Below, piece after piece: positions 47,380 through 57,377 of a stretch of DNA of 64,000 bases. The translations under genes were made by a program, and so were the position numbers. Below the pieces are notes generated by a model. That model was given only the letters and a program-made list of their open reading frames with translations, made no database searches and was not told the origin of the DNA. The DNA is from Maylandia zebra (Eukaryota; Chordata; Actinopteri; Cichliformes; Cichlidae). Each line of letters opens with the position of its first letter. Position 1 is the stretch's first letter. The stretch spans positions 7,260,844 through 7,324,843 of the forward strand of contig NC_135178.1 of assembly GCF_041146795.1 (NCBI RefSeq), in the 5' to 3' direction.

Positions 47380-47850
47380 CCAGTGGACACTCTTTCAATG
47401 ATGAGGATGTACACATCCTGGACAGGGAGGAACACTTGAGCGGAAGTCAAGAAGGCCATTTACGTGAAAAGAGAAAGACCATCTCTGAACTGAGGAGGGG
47501 GCCTAAAGGGTACTTTCACCATCTTACAATGCTGTGATTGCAGCCATTCCCCAACTCTCTGCGAATGGTACTTATGGCTATTAATCAATGGGCTTCAATC
47601 AATGGTCATGACAATTTGCATATTAATGATCAAGGAATTGACCTCACAGCCCATTGTTCATTCCGTGGGCTGGTTTCAGTCATTGTGCAACTGTAGTGTT
47701 TATAAGGTTCGGGAATCCTGCAGTCAACTGAGACAGAAGAAGTGGATGGATGACGAAACGTTTCTCCCACTGAAAACGCTAAGTCCAGATGAACAGAATC
47801 GACCTTCTGCGACATTTACCAGTCTCATTACGCTACAGTCTTATTGAATC
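47380..47850 (+). mobile_element. 3' fragment of a Penelope-like retroelement
   Basis: Positions 47385-47432 read GHSFNDEDVHILDREE, and after a frameshift comes KREKPSL/RGGG-like and LSPSYNAVIAAIPQL-like text to about 47560; this is the C-terminal GIY-YIG-side part of fish Penelope-like elements. The tail at about 47735-47800 contains GGATGACGAAACGTTTCTCC, a motif repeatedly found at the ends of these elements. The frame is broken and the rest of the element is missing. Confidence 0.6.
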
Positions 47851-48004
47851 AACTCTACACATCTCTCCACGAACGCATTGGCGAATTTTGAATTTTGATT
47901 TTGCTGCAGTACAAGACTGATACAGTTTTCCAGTTTGTTGCTTGTTGATTTGTCTTGATCAAATGTTGCTTTGAAGCCACGCATAAACACAGTCGACCGC
48001 AGGC

Positions 48005-48014
48005 GCGCATGCGT
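48005..48014. promoter_or_regulatory. ube2g1: NRF-1-like site in the ube2g1 promoter
   Basis: GCGCATGCGT, about 150 bases upstream of the ube2g1 ATG, is close to the palindromic NRF-1 consensus TGCGCATGCGCA. The local sequence is moderately CpG-rich, as in a housekeeping promoter. Confidence 0.45.
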
Positions 48015-48164
48015 ACAGCTCAGGCTTGTGTCAAAACACAGAGGGAAATCAGCAGCAGGCACGGGCAGTACTAAGATCTTAGCTCGGTTTGTTCGGGTTT
48101 AGCTCTTCTCTTCGTAAAGTGTTTGTCTACACGGAGTGCTTTTTTTCAACTGCGCGGGCATACC

Positions 48165-51100
48165 ATGACCGAACAATCAGCATTGCTTCTTCGAAAACAA
48201 CTGGCAGGTAATAATAATGTAAAACTAAGCAAATAGAGCCGACATAAAGGCTCTATACCTTAGCAGCTAACGTTAGCTTTTTTGTGGCTTGGCAAAGCTG
48301 TGTTTACGCAATAGAAGTAAGCTCAGAAAGGTAGCCGAACAGCATAATGGGTTCCTTTATCAGTCTAGCTGAGTGTGTGGCTAAGCAGCTTTGAATAGCT
48401 TACCTGTGTTGTGAATAAATACATAATTTTGAAGTATACTGAGCTCAAAAACACCTCAAACAACACATTGCAGGACCAGTCTAGCTAGCATTTGCTAGCA
48501 AGTTGGGCATTAGTTAGCTAACGGAACAAAGGAATAATCAACCAGACACTCATCTGCTCTAAACACTTTAGCATTGTTAATGGTAGCGCTGTGCACCGCA
48601 AGGATTTCATAGATCTATATACCAATACATTAGTAACCGCTTGATTGAAATTACAAATCCATAATATAGCCATTTAAGATACAATCTAACGTTTCTGATA
48701 TCAAATATGGCCCAGAGTCTAACGCGGGAGGCAATCTATATTAGTATTCAAGCCCTCAATGCTGAAACTCTTATCGTTCTCCTTTTGAAGTCTTTGCAGA
48801 GACATAGTTGATTTTATTGCTGTTGTGCCCTGTAAATGACACATGGATCTCACGAGTCTTTAAAACCTGTGGTATAAAGTTTGGTTTGCAGCTGCGTGAC
48901 TGTCCAGTTCCTTCAGTTCTCATCTTTTAAAAGTAAACCAATACCTCAGTCAACACTTTGCTATATGAGGTGCAGCTTTTCATTTAATGACTTTAATGCT
49001 GTAATTCAATTATAATTTACCCGATAGGATAGGGTAAAAGAACTTAATGCAGCATTCAAGATCAGGTGATGAAATCTGTCATGGATCACTAAAAAACAAC
49101 ATCGTGCAGTCTTAATCATGTAAATTATATTAATTCAGTGTTAATACACTGCAGTCAAACTGGTCCATTTAGCTAAAGTAACACATTTTGTGAGTTCAGT
49201 TTCAGCACATGACAAACACAAGTGCTATGTATGTTTGTATATAGCATGCCGTATTAACATGACAGCATCCAGTTACACAAGTGATTTGGGATTTTGCACC
49301 AGCTGACCATCACATACAAATATTAGTTACTCTGTGTGTGGGGAATGAATCATTGACAGTGTTTGATGCAGTTTTTCTTTTCAAGTCAGTGATTCATATC
49401 AGCAATCTTCATTATTTTTGGACATCACGATTAGATTCTGTAAACAGGTTGTTCAAATGAAAATTTATGGATTTTCAGTTTTTGCTCAACTGCGAAGTAA
49501 AGGTTCATCTATTGTCTTCCCATAGTTCCCATGTTTGTATTCATTTTATTTGTTTAGCCATATTAGGGCCATATTATCACCTCTCAATGACATAACACAG
49601 AGCTAAGAGTTATTAAAACCCCCCCCAAAAAAAGCCAAAGACAACTGTCTGAAACGGAGCATTTAAATCAGTGTGAACCCTTGTACATATGCTGACATAA
49701 TTTGGTCATCTTTATTATGAATATATATTATATATGACATCAAATGAGGAAAACCACAGGTCAGTGGTCAAGTAATTATTCCTGTTATATTTTTCGAAGA
49801 CTTCATCAAGTCCTTTCTGTGGGCTGTATGTGTTGTTGGTGCATTGTATTGTAGATTTTCTGTGGACGTCCACGCTGTTACAAAAAATTGGCAGGACTCT
49901 AGCATGCTTACAGACACAAAGTATAATTAAGGCTTTAAAATGAATGGATGTGGAAAGTAATTTTTCTGTTTCTTCAGTCCTTAGCAACAGACTGCTCCCA
50001 TGGAACCAGAGTGTAAGATTGATCTATTTCCTATAAGACCAAGGTTAAAAGAGTGCTTCAAGCACATGCCATATTGAAAAACTGAGATATTCATCGTGAT
50101 GCCTTGTGTGGGTCGGTTTCTCAGTGGCTCGGGAAAATTCAGTTAGCTCAGTTGAGTGTATATAGTACTTGTTGCTGATTCATTTTTAGTCACCTGCTCT
50201 TTGTGAATTCACAGATGTCAGATACTTCCCACAGTGAAGTGTGTCAGCATCAGTAAACAAAACATGGGTAAAGAGCTTGCGGTTTACATGATATCCACCA
50301 AATCAGTGTCTGGGACTCCAACACAGATTTATTTTCCTCTGAAATTATGTGCCATGAGTTTGTCATAATAGTTTATTTCTGCTGGGTTTTATTTACTCAA
50401 GTTTGTTGACCTAAGTGAAAAACCAGAGCTTGGTTACCTTGTCAGCTGCATCATGTCAGCTTATGTTTTCTATTAAGCTGCTACCGCTTTTTTACCCCCA
50501 GTCTCTTTTACTTGTGTACTGTTGATGTCAGCTTAACTGATTGTTATGATACCAAAATTCTGAATATCCAGAGATACTTTTATAACACGTAGTAAGAGTA
50601 GGGGTCTGTCAAAAAAATATGTTAACACCGTGGATGTTGACTTCTCTTCTATTTCTAGTGATAGGCCTTTCTGTACTACAGTTCTGTTTTCACTTTGCTA
50701 CTGAATAAAATACACGTTGTGCCTCTGTTTTTCCCAGAGCTCAATAAGAACCCCGTGGAGGGCTTTTCAGCTGGTCTGATAGATGATGATGACATATATA
50801 AATGGGAAGTTGTGATCATTGGTCCACAAGATACCCTTTTGTAAGTAAGGTCTTTGGTTGACATATTCAGAAACACAAAGGATGATTTAATTCAGTCATT
50901 TGACAAGTGTTTGTCCTTTTTCCCCCTGTATTTCTCACTGCAGTGAAGGAGGGTTTTTCAAAGCATACCTAACCTTTCCCTATGATTATCCACTACGGCC
51001 GCCGAAGATGAGGTTCATAACTGAAATCTGGCACCCAAACGGTAAACCCACTTCTTACCCTTTGATCCTTTTACTCACATAGTCTTCTTTGCCATCACTT

Positions 51101-51580
51101 GATCCCTGCATATAAATAGATTTATAAACTCTCTTTTACTGAACAGATCCGTGCGACTGACTTGAAAGTGTAATCAAAAAATGTGTGAAATTCGTCTCCA
51201 CAGTTGCAAAGAACGGCGATGTTTGCATCTCAATTCTGCATGAGCCAGGAGAAGATAAGTTTGGTTATGAAAAGCCCGAAGAACGCTGGCTTCCGATCCA
51301 CACGGTAGAGACAATCATGATTAGTGTTATCTCCATGCTCGCAGACCCCAACAGCGACTCACCAGCTAATGTGGATGCTGCGGTGAGTTATTTATGTCAT
51401 TCTTCAAATGCTGGAAGTCCCACCTTTTTATTTGAGCAGCTTAGGTAATTTGAGAAAGTGTGAGTAAAAGAATCTGGTTCTCCTTTCCTACAGAAAGAGT
51501 GGAGGGAGGACCCTAATGGAGAATTTAAGAGGAAGGTGGCTCGCTGTGTAAGAAAAAGTCAAGAGATGGCATACGATTAG
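48165..51580 (+). CDS. ube2g1: Ubiquitin-conjugating enzyme E2 G1
   Basis: A class I E2 that accepts ubiquitin from E1 on its active cysteine and builds mainly Lys48 chains. Exons: 48165-48207, 50738-50840, 50944-51041, 51204-51382, 51494-51580 (TAG). All phases join to 169 residues (human 170). It starts MTEQSALLLRKQLAE. The fold core WHPN is at about 78-81, the catalytic Cys is residue 89 in GDVCISILHEPGEDK, and the following acidic loop insertion (HEPGEDKFGYEKPEERW) is the mark of the UBE2G/R group. The end is RKSQEMAYD. Nearly every residue fits UBE2G1, with differences such as DDDIYKWEVVIIGPQDTLF in the first half. A short intron follows in the 3' UTR. Which teleost copy (a or b) is not decided. 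Confidence 0.96.
48208..50737. other. ube2g1 intron 1, nothing recognised
   Basis: This 2.5 kb AT-rich first intron holds no visible exon, RNA gene or assigned repeat. A C7-A6 tract lies near 49620. Confidence 0.5.
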
Positions 51581-51601
51581 GAGTCAGCTGTAAATTCCAG
51601 G

Positions 51602-51680
51602 GTAAGCAAACTGACCTGCTGAGTAAGATTTGCATGGAATACCTTGCTTCTGTAAGTAATAACTTCATTCTTTATTGCAG
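51602..51680 (+). other. ube2g1: Candidate 79-bp intron in the ube2g1 3' UTR
   Basis: Twenty-one bases after the stop, CCAGG|GTAAGC is a good donor, and TCTTTATTGCAG at 51680 is a good acceptor. A fully non-coding last exon is, as I recall, also present in mammalian UBE2G1. The downstream junction lies only about 20 bases past the stop, so it should not trigger decay. Confidence 0.5.
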
Positions 51681-53554
51681 TTAAAGGAAATGCCTTCAGA
51701 GGGAAAGATTCAGCAAAAGGCTTTTGCACCCCTTGTTTTGCCAGTCAAAGGAGTTGGTTGGCTTCAACCACGTTTTTGTGAACGGTTGTCATTTTCCGCC
51801 AGACGAACCAATTTGAGAAACCTACCAGCAAAATTATCCTGTTTCTTACCTGGAATTGTATATTTAATTTAATTTATTTTGAGAAAAAATAATGATGTAA
51901 AATATGTCACTACTGTAAATTAACTTCCTTTTTTTATCTGCTGCTGAACAGTTTCTACTTTATACCAGGTTTCTTATGCAATTTAGTGGTCAAGATTGTG
52001 TAAAACAAAATGAAAGCCTGTTGTCATTAGGTCATCACTTGTCCTCCCTGCTTCATACTGAGATAGATTAACGACAGCCCAACATCAGCTCTGTCCGTAG
52101 ATGCGATTATTTTGTCATTGAATCACCGTTGCCTTTCGTCGGCTTCACAGTTCGCCCCGTCTCGTTCAGAGGGACAGGTTGAGAACTTTTTATGGTATTC
52201 ACATTTTCTGAGAAAAAGCCTTCTGTTAGCATTTTCTTCAAGTGTCAGTACATGTAAGAGTTTCAAAACCATGACTCTCAACCTGCATGATCCCCTCAAA
52301 CAGCTCTGTTATGTATCGTTTTAAGCTATGGATGCAAATGGAACGGCTTACGCAGCACCTTGAGAGTTATTGTTTTATTATTTTTAGACTCAGACAAGCA
52401 TAGCTAATGGTAACAGGAGGTTGGTGCCAACTTCTCAGGATCAAACTTTAGTGGGATCTCGATTAGCAATCAGTAAGATAAACTTAATGCTCCGCCGTCA
52501 ACAAAGAAGTCTGATAATGATCACTTAGTTGAAGTTATTGAAAATCACGGACAAGCAAATCCAGACTGTGAAAATAGCCTAAGCTGTGATTATTCTGCAT
52601 GTGGACTGATTAACTGGCATCTGCGCTTACCTCAATTTAAACGGATAGCATATTTGACCAGGTTTATGGTTGAGTTCTTAATCTGTTGGGGAATACGGGG
52701 GATTTTAAAGGCTCCTTAGTAGAGTTAGGCTAGTTATTCTTACCTTGTTTTGTCGTGGCACATTTGGCTTCCAATTAGTGCTTCATATTCACTCGCGGGC
52801 TTAGACTCTTCAGGACTTTGGCTAGTTTGTGGGATAGTGCTCTTCTGTGAACATCTTGAGTTCTGATCGGTACATACTTCATTAGAATTTATCACCTTCA
52901 CTCGATTACTAAATCTGGGTTGTGATCCTTCACAGAGACTTAACTCGCCGCTTAGTAAAGTGTAAGCAAGTGGGGGCTGAAGGCGATCCCCCATTTAGGC
53001 TTTATTTTAAAAAAACACTAAAAGGTTGTGTTTGGGTGGAGTCTGGAAACCACTGGCTTTTGTTCACCTCATTGATGATGTTGTTGCTGAATATTAAGCC
53101 ATGATGACGTGAACTCTGTATAACGTATTGATCTGTGACTGACACTGAAACATAGCTATAACCATCTTTTGGCGCATGCAATCAGGTTTGAGGGAGTTGG
53201 GGTGAGTTTCAGTAGGATACCATTGGTAGTGCATTCTGGGTGAATGTGATGTGTACAGTTGGTAGATTTCTGTAGACTTGATTATCACATAACTGCTGTT
53301 GACATTACCTTTTAAAGTCAGAATTTTCTAACCTACCATGACCTCCTCTGACCGGTGTTCACTGTATTTGCACAGATTCGGTGCGTTTGAAATGTCATTA
53401 AGCAATACGCTCTGAAAATGGTGTGTCCAGGTAATCCACCCTAACGCCATTCTTTTTGTTTTTGTTTATTTTTTTGTTTGTTTTTCATTTTTGTTGTTGT
53501 TTTTTTCCCCATTTTGTGTCAATGCAATGTATATTGGACATGATGCTCAATAAA
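51681..53554 (+). other. ube2g1: ube2g1 3' UTR ending at AATAAA (53549)
   Basis: There is no other gene in this 1.9 kb. The canonical AATAAA at 53549-53554 is followed by GT-rich sequence (GTGTGTAAACAG), a good poly(A) arrangement. The open frames in it lack any known domain. Confidence 0.6.
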
Positions 53555-53661
53555 GTGTGTAAACAGAGTGCTTTGTAATGTTGTATTTTACATTTTTCAT
53601 GAGGACACACTCTGGGTTCAAGTATATTAGACCTCTGCTCTGTAATTGGAACCCAGTGGGA

Positions 53662-53793
53662 ACTCTCGCGTTTCAGGGCTGGCTTCGTTACACAATAATA
53701 GGCTCTGCTGGCTGCAACATGTGCCGAGCGGACAAAGATGCCAGCAACCTCTCCGATATAGGACAGGAAATACTGCTGTGTGTATAACTGAGG
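53662..53793 (+). promoter_or_regulatory. fam216a: Likely fam216a promoter/5' UTR with TCTCGCG motif
   Basis: CTCTCGCG (53663-53670) is half of the TCTCGCGAGA promoter palindrome. It lies about 125 bases upstream of the proposed ATG and only about 110 bases past the ube2g1 poly(A) signal, so the two genes are packed head to tail. Confidence 0.4.
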
Positions 53794-56513
53794 ATGAGGA
53801 AGCGGGTTACATTTGCTGAGAACCTGAAAAAAGAAAACTTGTTCAGAAATGGAAGTGGTCACATGAGGTAACGCTTACACGGAGGTCCTGACATCCTCGG
53901 TGAATTAACATAACTGATGGATTTATGAAGTTTCACAGTGAGACTTGTAATTTGTTGTTTTTAGATCTGCAGGCCCTAAGAGGAGATGCACGGGTGGTGA
54001 GTTAGATTTTTCTTATTTACCAGCTGGACATGAACCTTTTGTTAGCGATTTTTTTTAAATTATTATTATTATTTTATTAAATGTTTAATAGAGAGTGCAT
54101 AAATCAGAGGTTTGTATGTAGTTGATGAGCTGCCAACATAGCTTCTAACATCCAGATGCCATAAACATCTGGATGTAATTTAATGCTGTTGAACTACTTG
54201 TGGTAATTTTGTTCTTTTAATGTCATTTTTCTCACTTTTGTTTTCATCCGTTCATCCATTTGACATTTCATCTTTTAGCTTGGCTAAAATGTTTTACACT
54301 TTATCCACAAATTTAGCCTAACCAACATTTGTTAATTAACTTTAAACCTTTAATTTTTGCTATTTGTCCTGTTCAAAAATAGTTTTTACAATTTATCCTT
54401 AACTTACTAGTGTTAGACTAGTTTGTTCATTTCTTTTAACACCGCTTATCTCTTTGCTTTCTAACTTTTGGTTTTTGTACCTTTTAATAAAGTGACACTT
54501 TAGTTAAACCTCTTAAATCAGCCATATCTTGATTACAGTAGATTTTAAATTAAACTGGAATATTTACAAAAAAACGTGTCATTGTCCAAATACATGTATA
54601 CATCAGTCAAACACAGTATTAAACCCACTAAAAGAAATAACATTTCGATGGCACATGTCATGGCATACAGTCATGAAGAGCTTTCACAGGACGTGTAATG
54701 GGGGTGTACTGTGAAAACCCACGATTCAATAGCTTGCTCCTTTAGGAGCAGTAACCCGAAGTCATGATTTCTGTAGGATTTAAGTGTCCCATATCATTGT
54801 GGAGGAATTTTACAGCTTCTCTGCACTCTTTACGACTTTGCTTTAGTTCATTGAGATTTGTGGGGATCTCACCATATCATCTCAGTCAGTTTAAGGTCTG
54901 GACTTTGACTATTTTGTCACATGCTTGGGATCACAAGCCTGTTTCAGGACTCCAGCCAATCTTAAGCTGCCTGACAGATGGCTTCATATTTGACTTTATA
55001 ATACCATTGTGTACAGAGGACTTCAGACAATTTCCTGTCATAAACACAGCATTTTTTCCTGACATGTTGCTTTTTGGTAGGCTTTGAATGTCTACCTGGT
55101 CAGCAGGTGAGAGAAATCTACAGAGGACAACACACAAAGATGCCTGCAGGTGGCCAACACTTGAAAACGATACATCCTCCAAAATCTATGATGTCTGCCC
55201 CTTTCTTACAGGTAACCTCACAAAGCTGGAACAGGTAGCTTTTGGGTTTGGTTTTTTTTTTTTTGTTTTTTTTTGACCATCAAGGGCTAAAGAACCTCTC
55301 CAGGGGAAAAAATATGGTGTTTTTTCTTTTTGCGATCCTTTACTACATGTCGTTCACTATGCTCACTCTCCCTCCACCTCTTTCCTATCTATCAGTGTTG
55401 CACTTTCGAAAAAAGGTTAAAACTGCCCCTAAAATGATATTTATTACTATATGTTAGTTGTGAGTTTTTCTAAAGTAACAAACCTAAGAAACTAAACTGA
55501 TAAATTTAAATCCACCGAGAACTTGACTCATTTGACAGTAGTGACAGATTTTTATTAGCTGTTTGATAGTTTCTTCAATTGAAAGGCCAGCTAGTTTCTT
55601 TAGCAGAGCAGGCACAGGTGAAGATATGACCTGAGCTGACAACAAGTAATATTTGCTGGAAAGCTTTTGTTGCAATACAGTATCATCTTAATATGTTTTA
55701 CATTGTGTTCCTTTTTACAGAAAAGCACTGGGGTTAGGGTTAGAGCACACACACCTAAAACACACATTGCTGCAGTGGGGACAGCCACTCTCCCTCCCTC
55801 CATGTAACGGGAGAACTAGTGAGTGAGTGGGGTCTGGTTTGCTTTTAGCTGCAGAGGGAGCATGGTGGCAGAATGCAGGCATGCGATGGAGGGCTAAAAC
55901 CCACATACAAAGTGAAGTAAAAGTTACCAGTTTTTAAGGCACAAAGAGTGTTTTCTAAATATGTAATCCCTGGTGAATAGAAGTCATTCTGTACGGGTTT
56001 AATTCATGCCAGGAGAGGAACTTGATTTTCTCATTTAAAGCATATTTAAGGCATCTCGTATATATAACGACCTTACTGTCCTTCTGCCATGTGTAATCAC
56101 ATCTGTTCTTGTCTCAGGAGCCAGCTTTTACAGGAGGACGCACACCCTACCTCTACAGTATAGCAAGCATCTACAGTACAGAGCACATGAGACTGCAAAT
56201 GAAGCAGCACTATCTCAATGTCCTGCACGCATGCATTCAGTCAGGTCTGTATCTGAATTCATTCTGAATGCAGTGAAAGTTTGTCTCACACATAAACTGA
56301 CCAGCACAGTCCAACGCATCCTGTGTTTTGGATCGCCCAGGTCATGATGAGACCCGCAGGAGAATGCATGGAGATCATCATTGCAAAGAAAAGAGCATGT
56401 TTAAAACTGATCCAGAGAAGAGCAATGCAGCAGCAAATAAGCAACAGAGGCAAAGGAGAAGCAGCGACAGAGCTTATTCTGATGTCACACTTCCAAAAAT
56501 AGTCAACAGATGA
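53794..56513 (+). CDS. fam216a: FAM216A-like protein
   Basis: FAM216 proteins have no established function. My model has five exons: 53794-53867, 53965-53996, 55081-55211, 56118-56244, 56341-56513 (TGA), all joining in phase to 178 residues. The diagnostic part spans exons 3-4: FLQEPAFTGGRTPYLYSIAS, then IYSTEHMRLQMKQHYLNVLH. It matches, without gaps, the human FAM216A core that reads roughly LTPGQKRYLCSIAKICNANY. The N terminus (MRKRVTFAENLKKE) and the basic, Q/R-rich C terminus (about 57 residues) are not conserved enough to check by eye. Exons 3 (3' part), 4 and 5 are well supported; exons 1-2 rest on good splice sites (TTTTTAG acceptor, GTGAGT donor) and matching phases. The position just left of rad9b agrees with human 12q24, where FAM216A lies near RAD9B. 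Confidence 0.75.
54740..55075 (-). mobile_element. Decayed Tc1-like transposon fragment next to a fam216a exon
   Basis: TTCATTGAGATTTGTGGGGA, CAGTTTAAGGTCTGGACTTT, GCTTGGGATCA and CTGACAGATGGC follow in the order of the antisense of a common fish Tc1-type transposase. It is frameshifted and truncated. Its right end runs to within a few bases of the proposed acceptor at 55080. Confidence 0.6.
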
Positions 56514-57377
56514 TATATATATGTATTTATTATGATTTATAAATAGGTTGTTGTAGGAAAAGTCTTACATTCATACACATGCTAATATCCAAAATACATC
56601 AATAAATGTAGCATATCTGTTATTAAGGCAGGTGAGACTTGTGTTGTTTGCATGTTCTCTTTGGGGACTTCATCTTCCTCCCACAGTCCAAACATACTAG
56701 GTTGGTTAATGTTGTCTGTCTCTGTATTTATTTATTTAAAAATGATTATAGTTTCTAATTATTTTTTTTTTAATTTTTATTTCATTTGAACTTGTTTTTG
56801 CTTTTAATTTAATTTCAGTTAGTTTCCATTGTGAGTTTAGATGTTATTGTTTGAAATGTTTAGTTTGTTAAGATTATCTTGGTTTTAGTCTTTAATTATT
56901 ATTAGGAAAATGTAGGAATATGTAAGAGGTAAGATTTAGGAAAATCATTATAGGTATTACAAAAAACAAACATATTGCTTGAAAACGTGTATTTTGGTCA
57001 CATGTAAGAGGAAAGATTTGGGAAACTCAATAAAATCTTGATAAATGTCCACCAAAGCCTTGTAAGATAATTTAAAACAAAAAACAAAGAAACTTTTACC
57101 AGACTAACAGGATATATTCAGGATATATTCTCTGCATTTTTAATGTTAATTAATGTTAATTCAGTAAGTTTTACCTATAAAAACTAAAACTACATAGTTT
57201 GAGTTTTTATAGGTAAAACGACTTAAGTTAACTAGGTATTTTTAGTTCCCTTAACCAGTTTATTTTCCTTTAACCAGTTGATTAGTTTTAGTTAACTATA
57301 ATAACCTTGGTAATGAGCCTGTGACCGTAGAATCACTGTGATTAGCCGTGACAGGCCCGTGTCTGACATAGCAAACC
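56514..57377. other. fam216a-rad9b intergenic with AT-rich repeat
   Basis: This 860-base gap is AT-rich. The segment from about 56740 to 57310 looks like a decayed repeat: GATTATAGTTT near its left end is mirrored by AACTATAATAACC at its right, and an 18-bp perfect inverted repeat lies at 57168-57219. Confidence 0.45.
57168..57219. repeat. Perfect inverted repeat, 18-bp arms
   Basis: GTTTTACCTATAAAAACT (57168-57185) is the exact reverse complement of 57202-57219, with a 16-base spacer. It lies about 160 bases before the rad9b start codon. Confidence 0.9.

Noticed and set aside
53485-53862. 125-codon minus-strand open frame between ube2g1 and fam216a, considered as GPN3 or another divergent gene
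   Set aside because: It has no P-loop GTPase motif or other known domain, and overlaps the ube2g1 3' end and the fam216a first exon.
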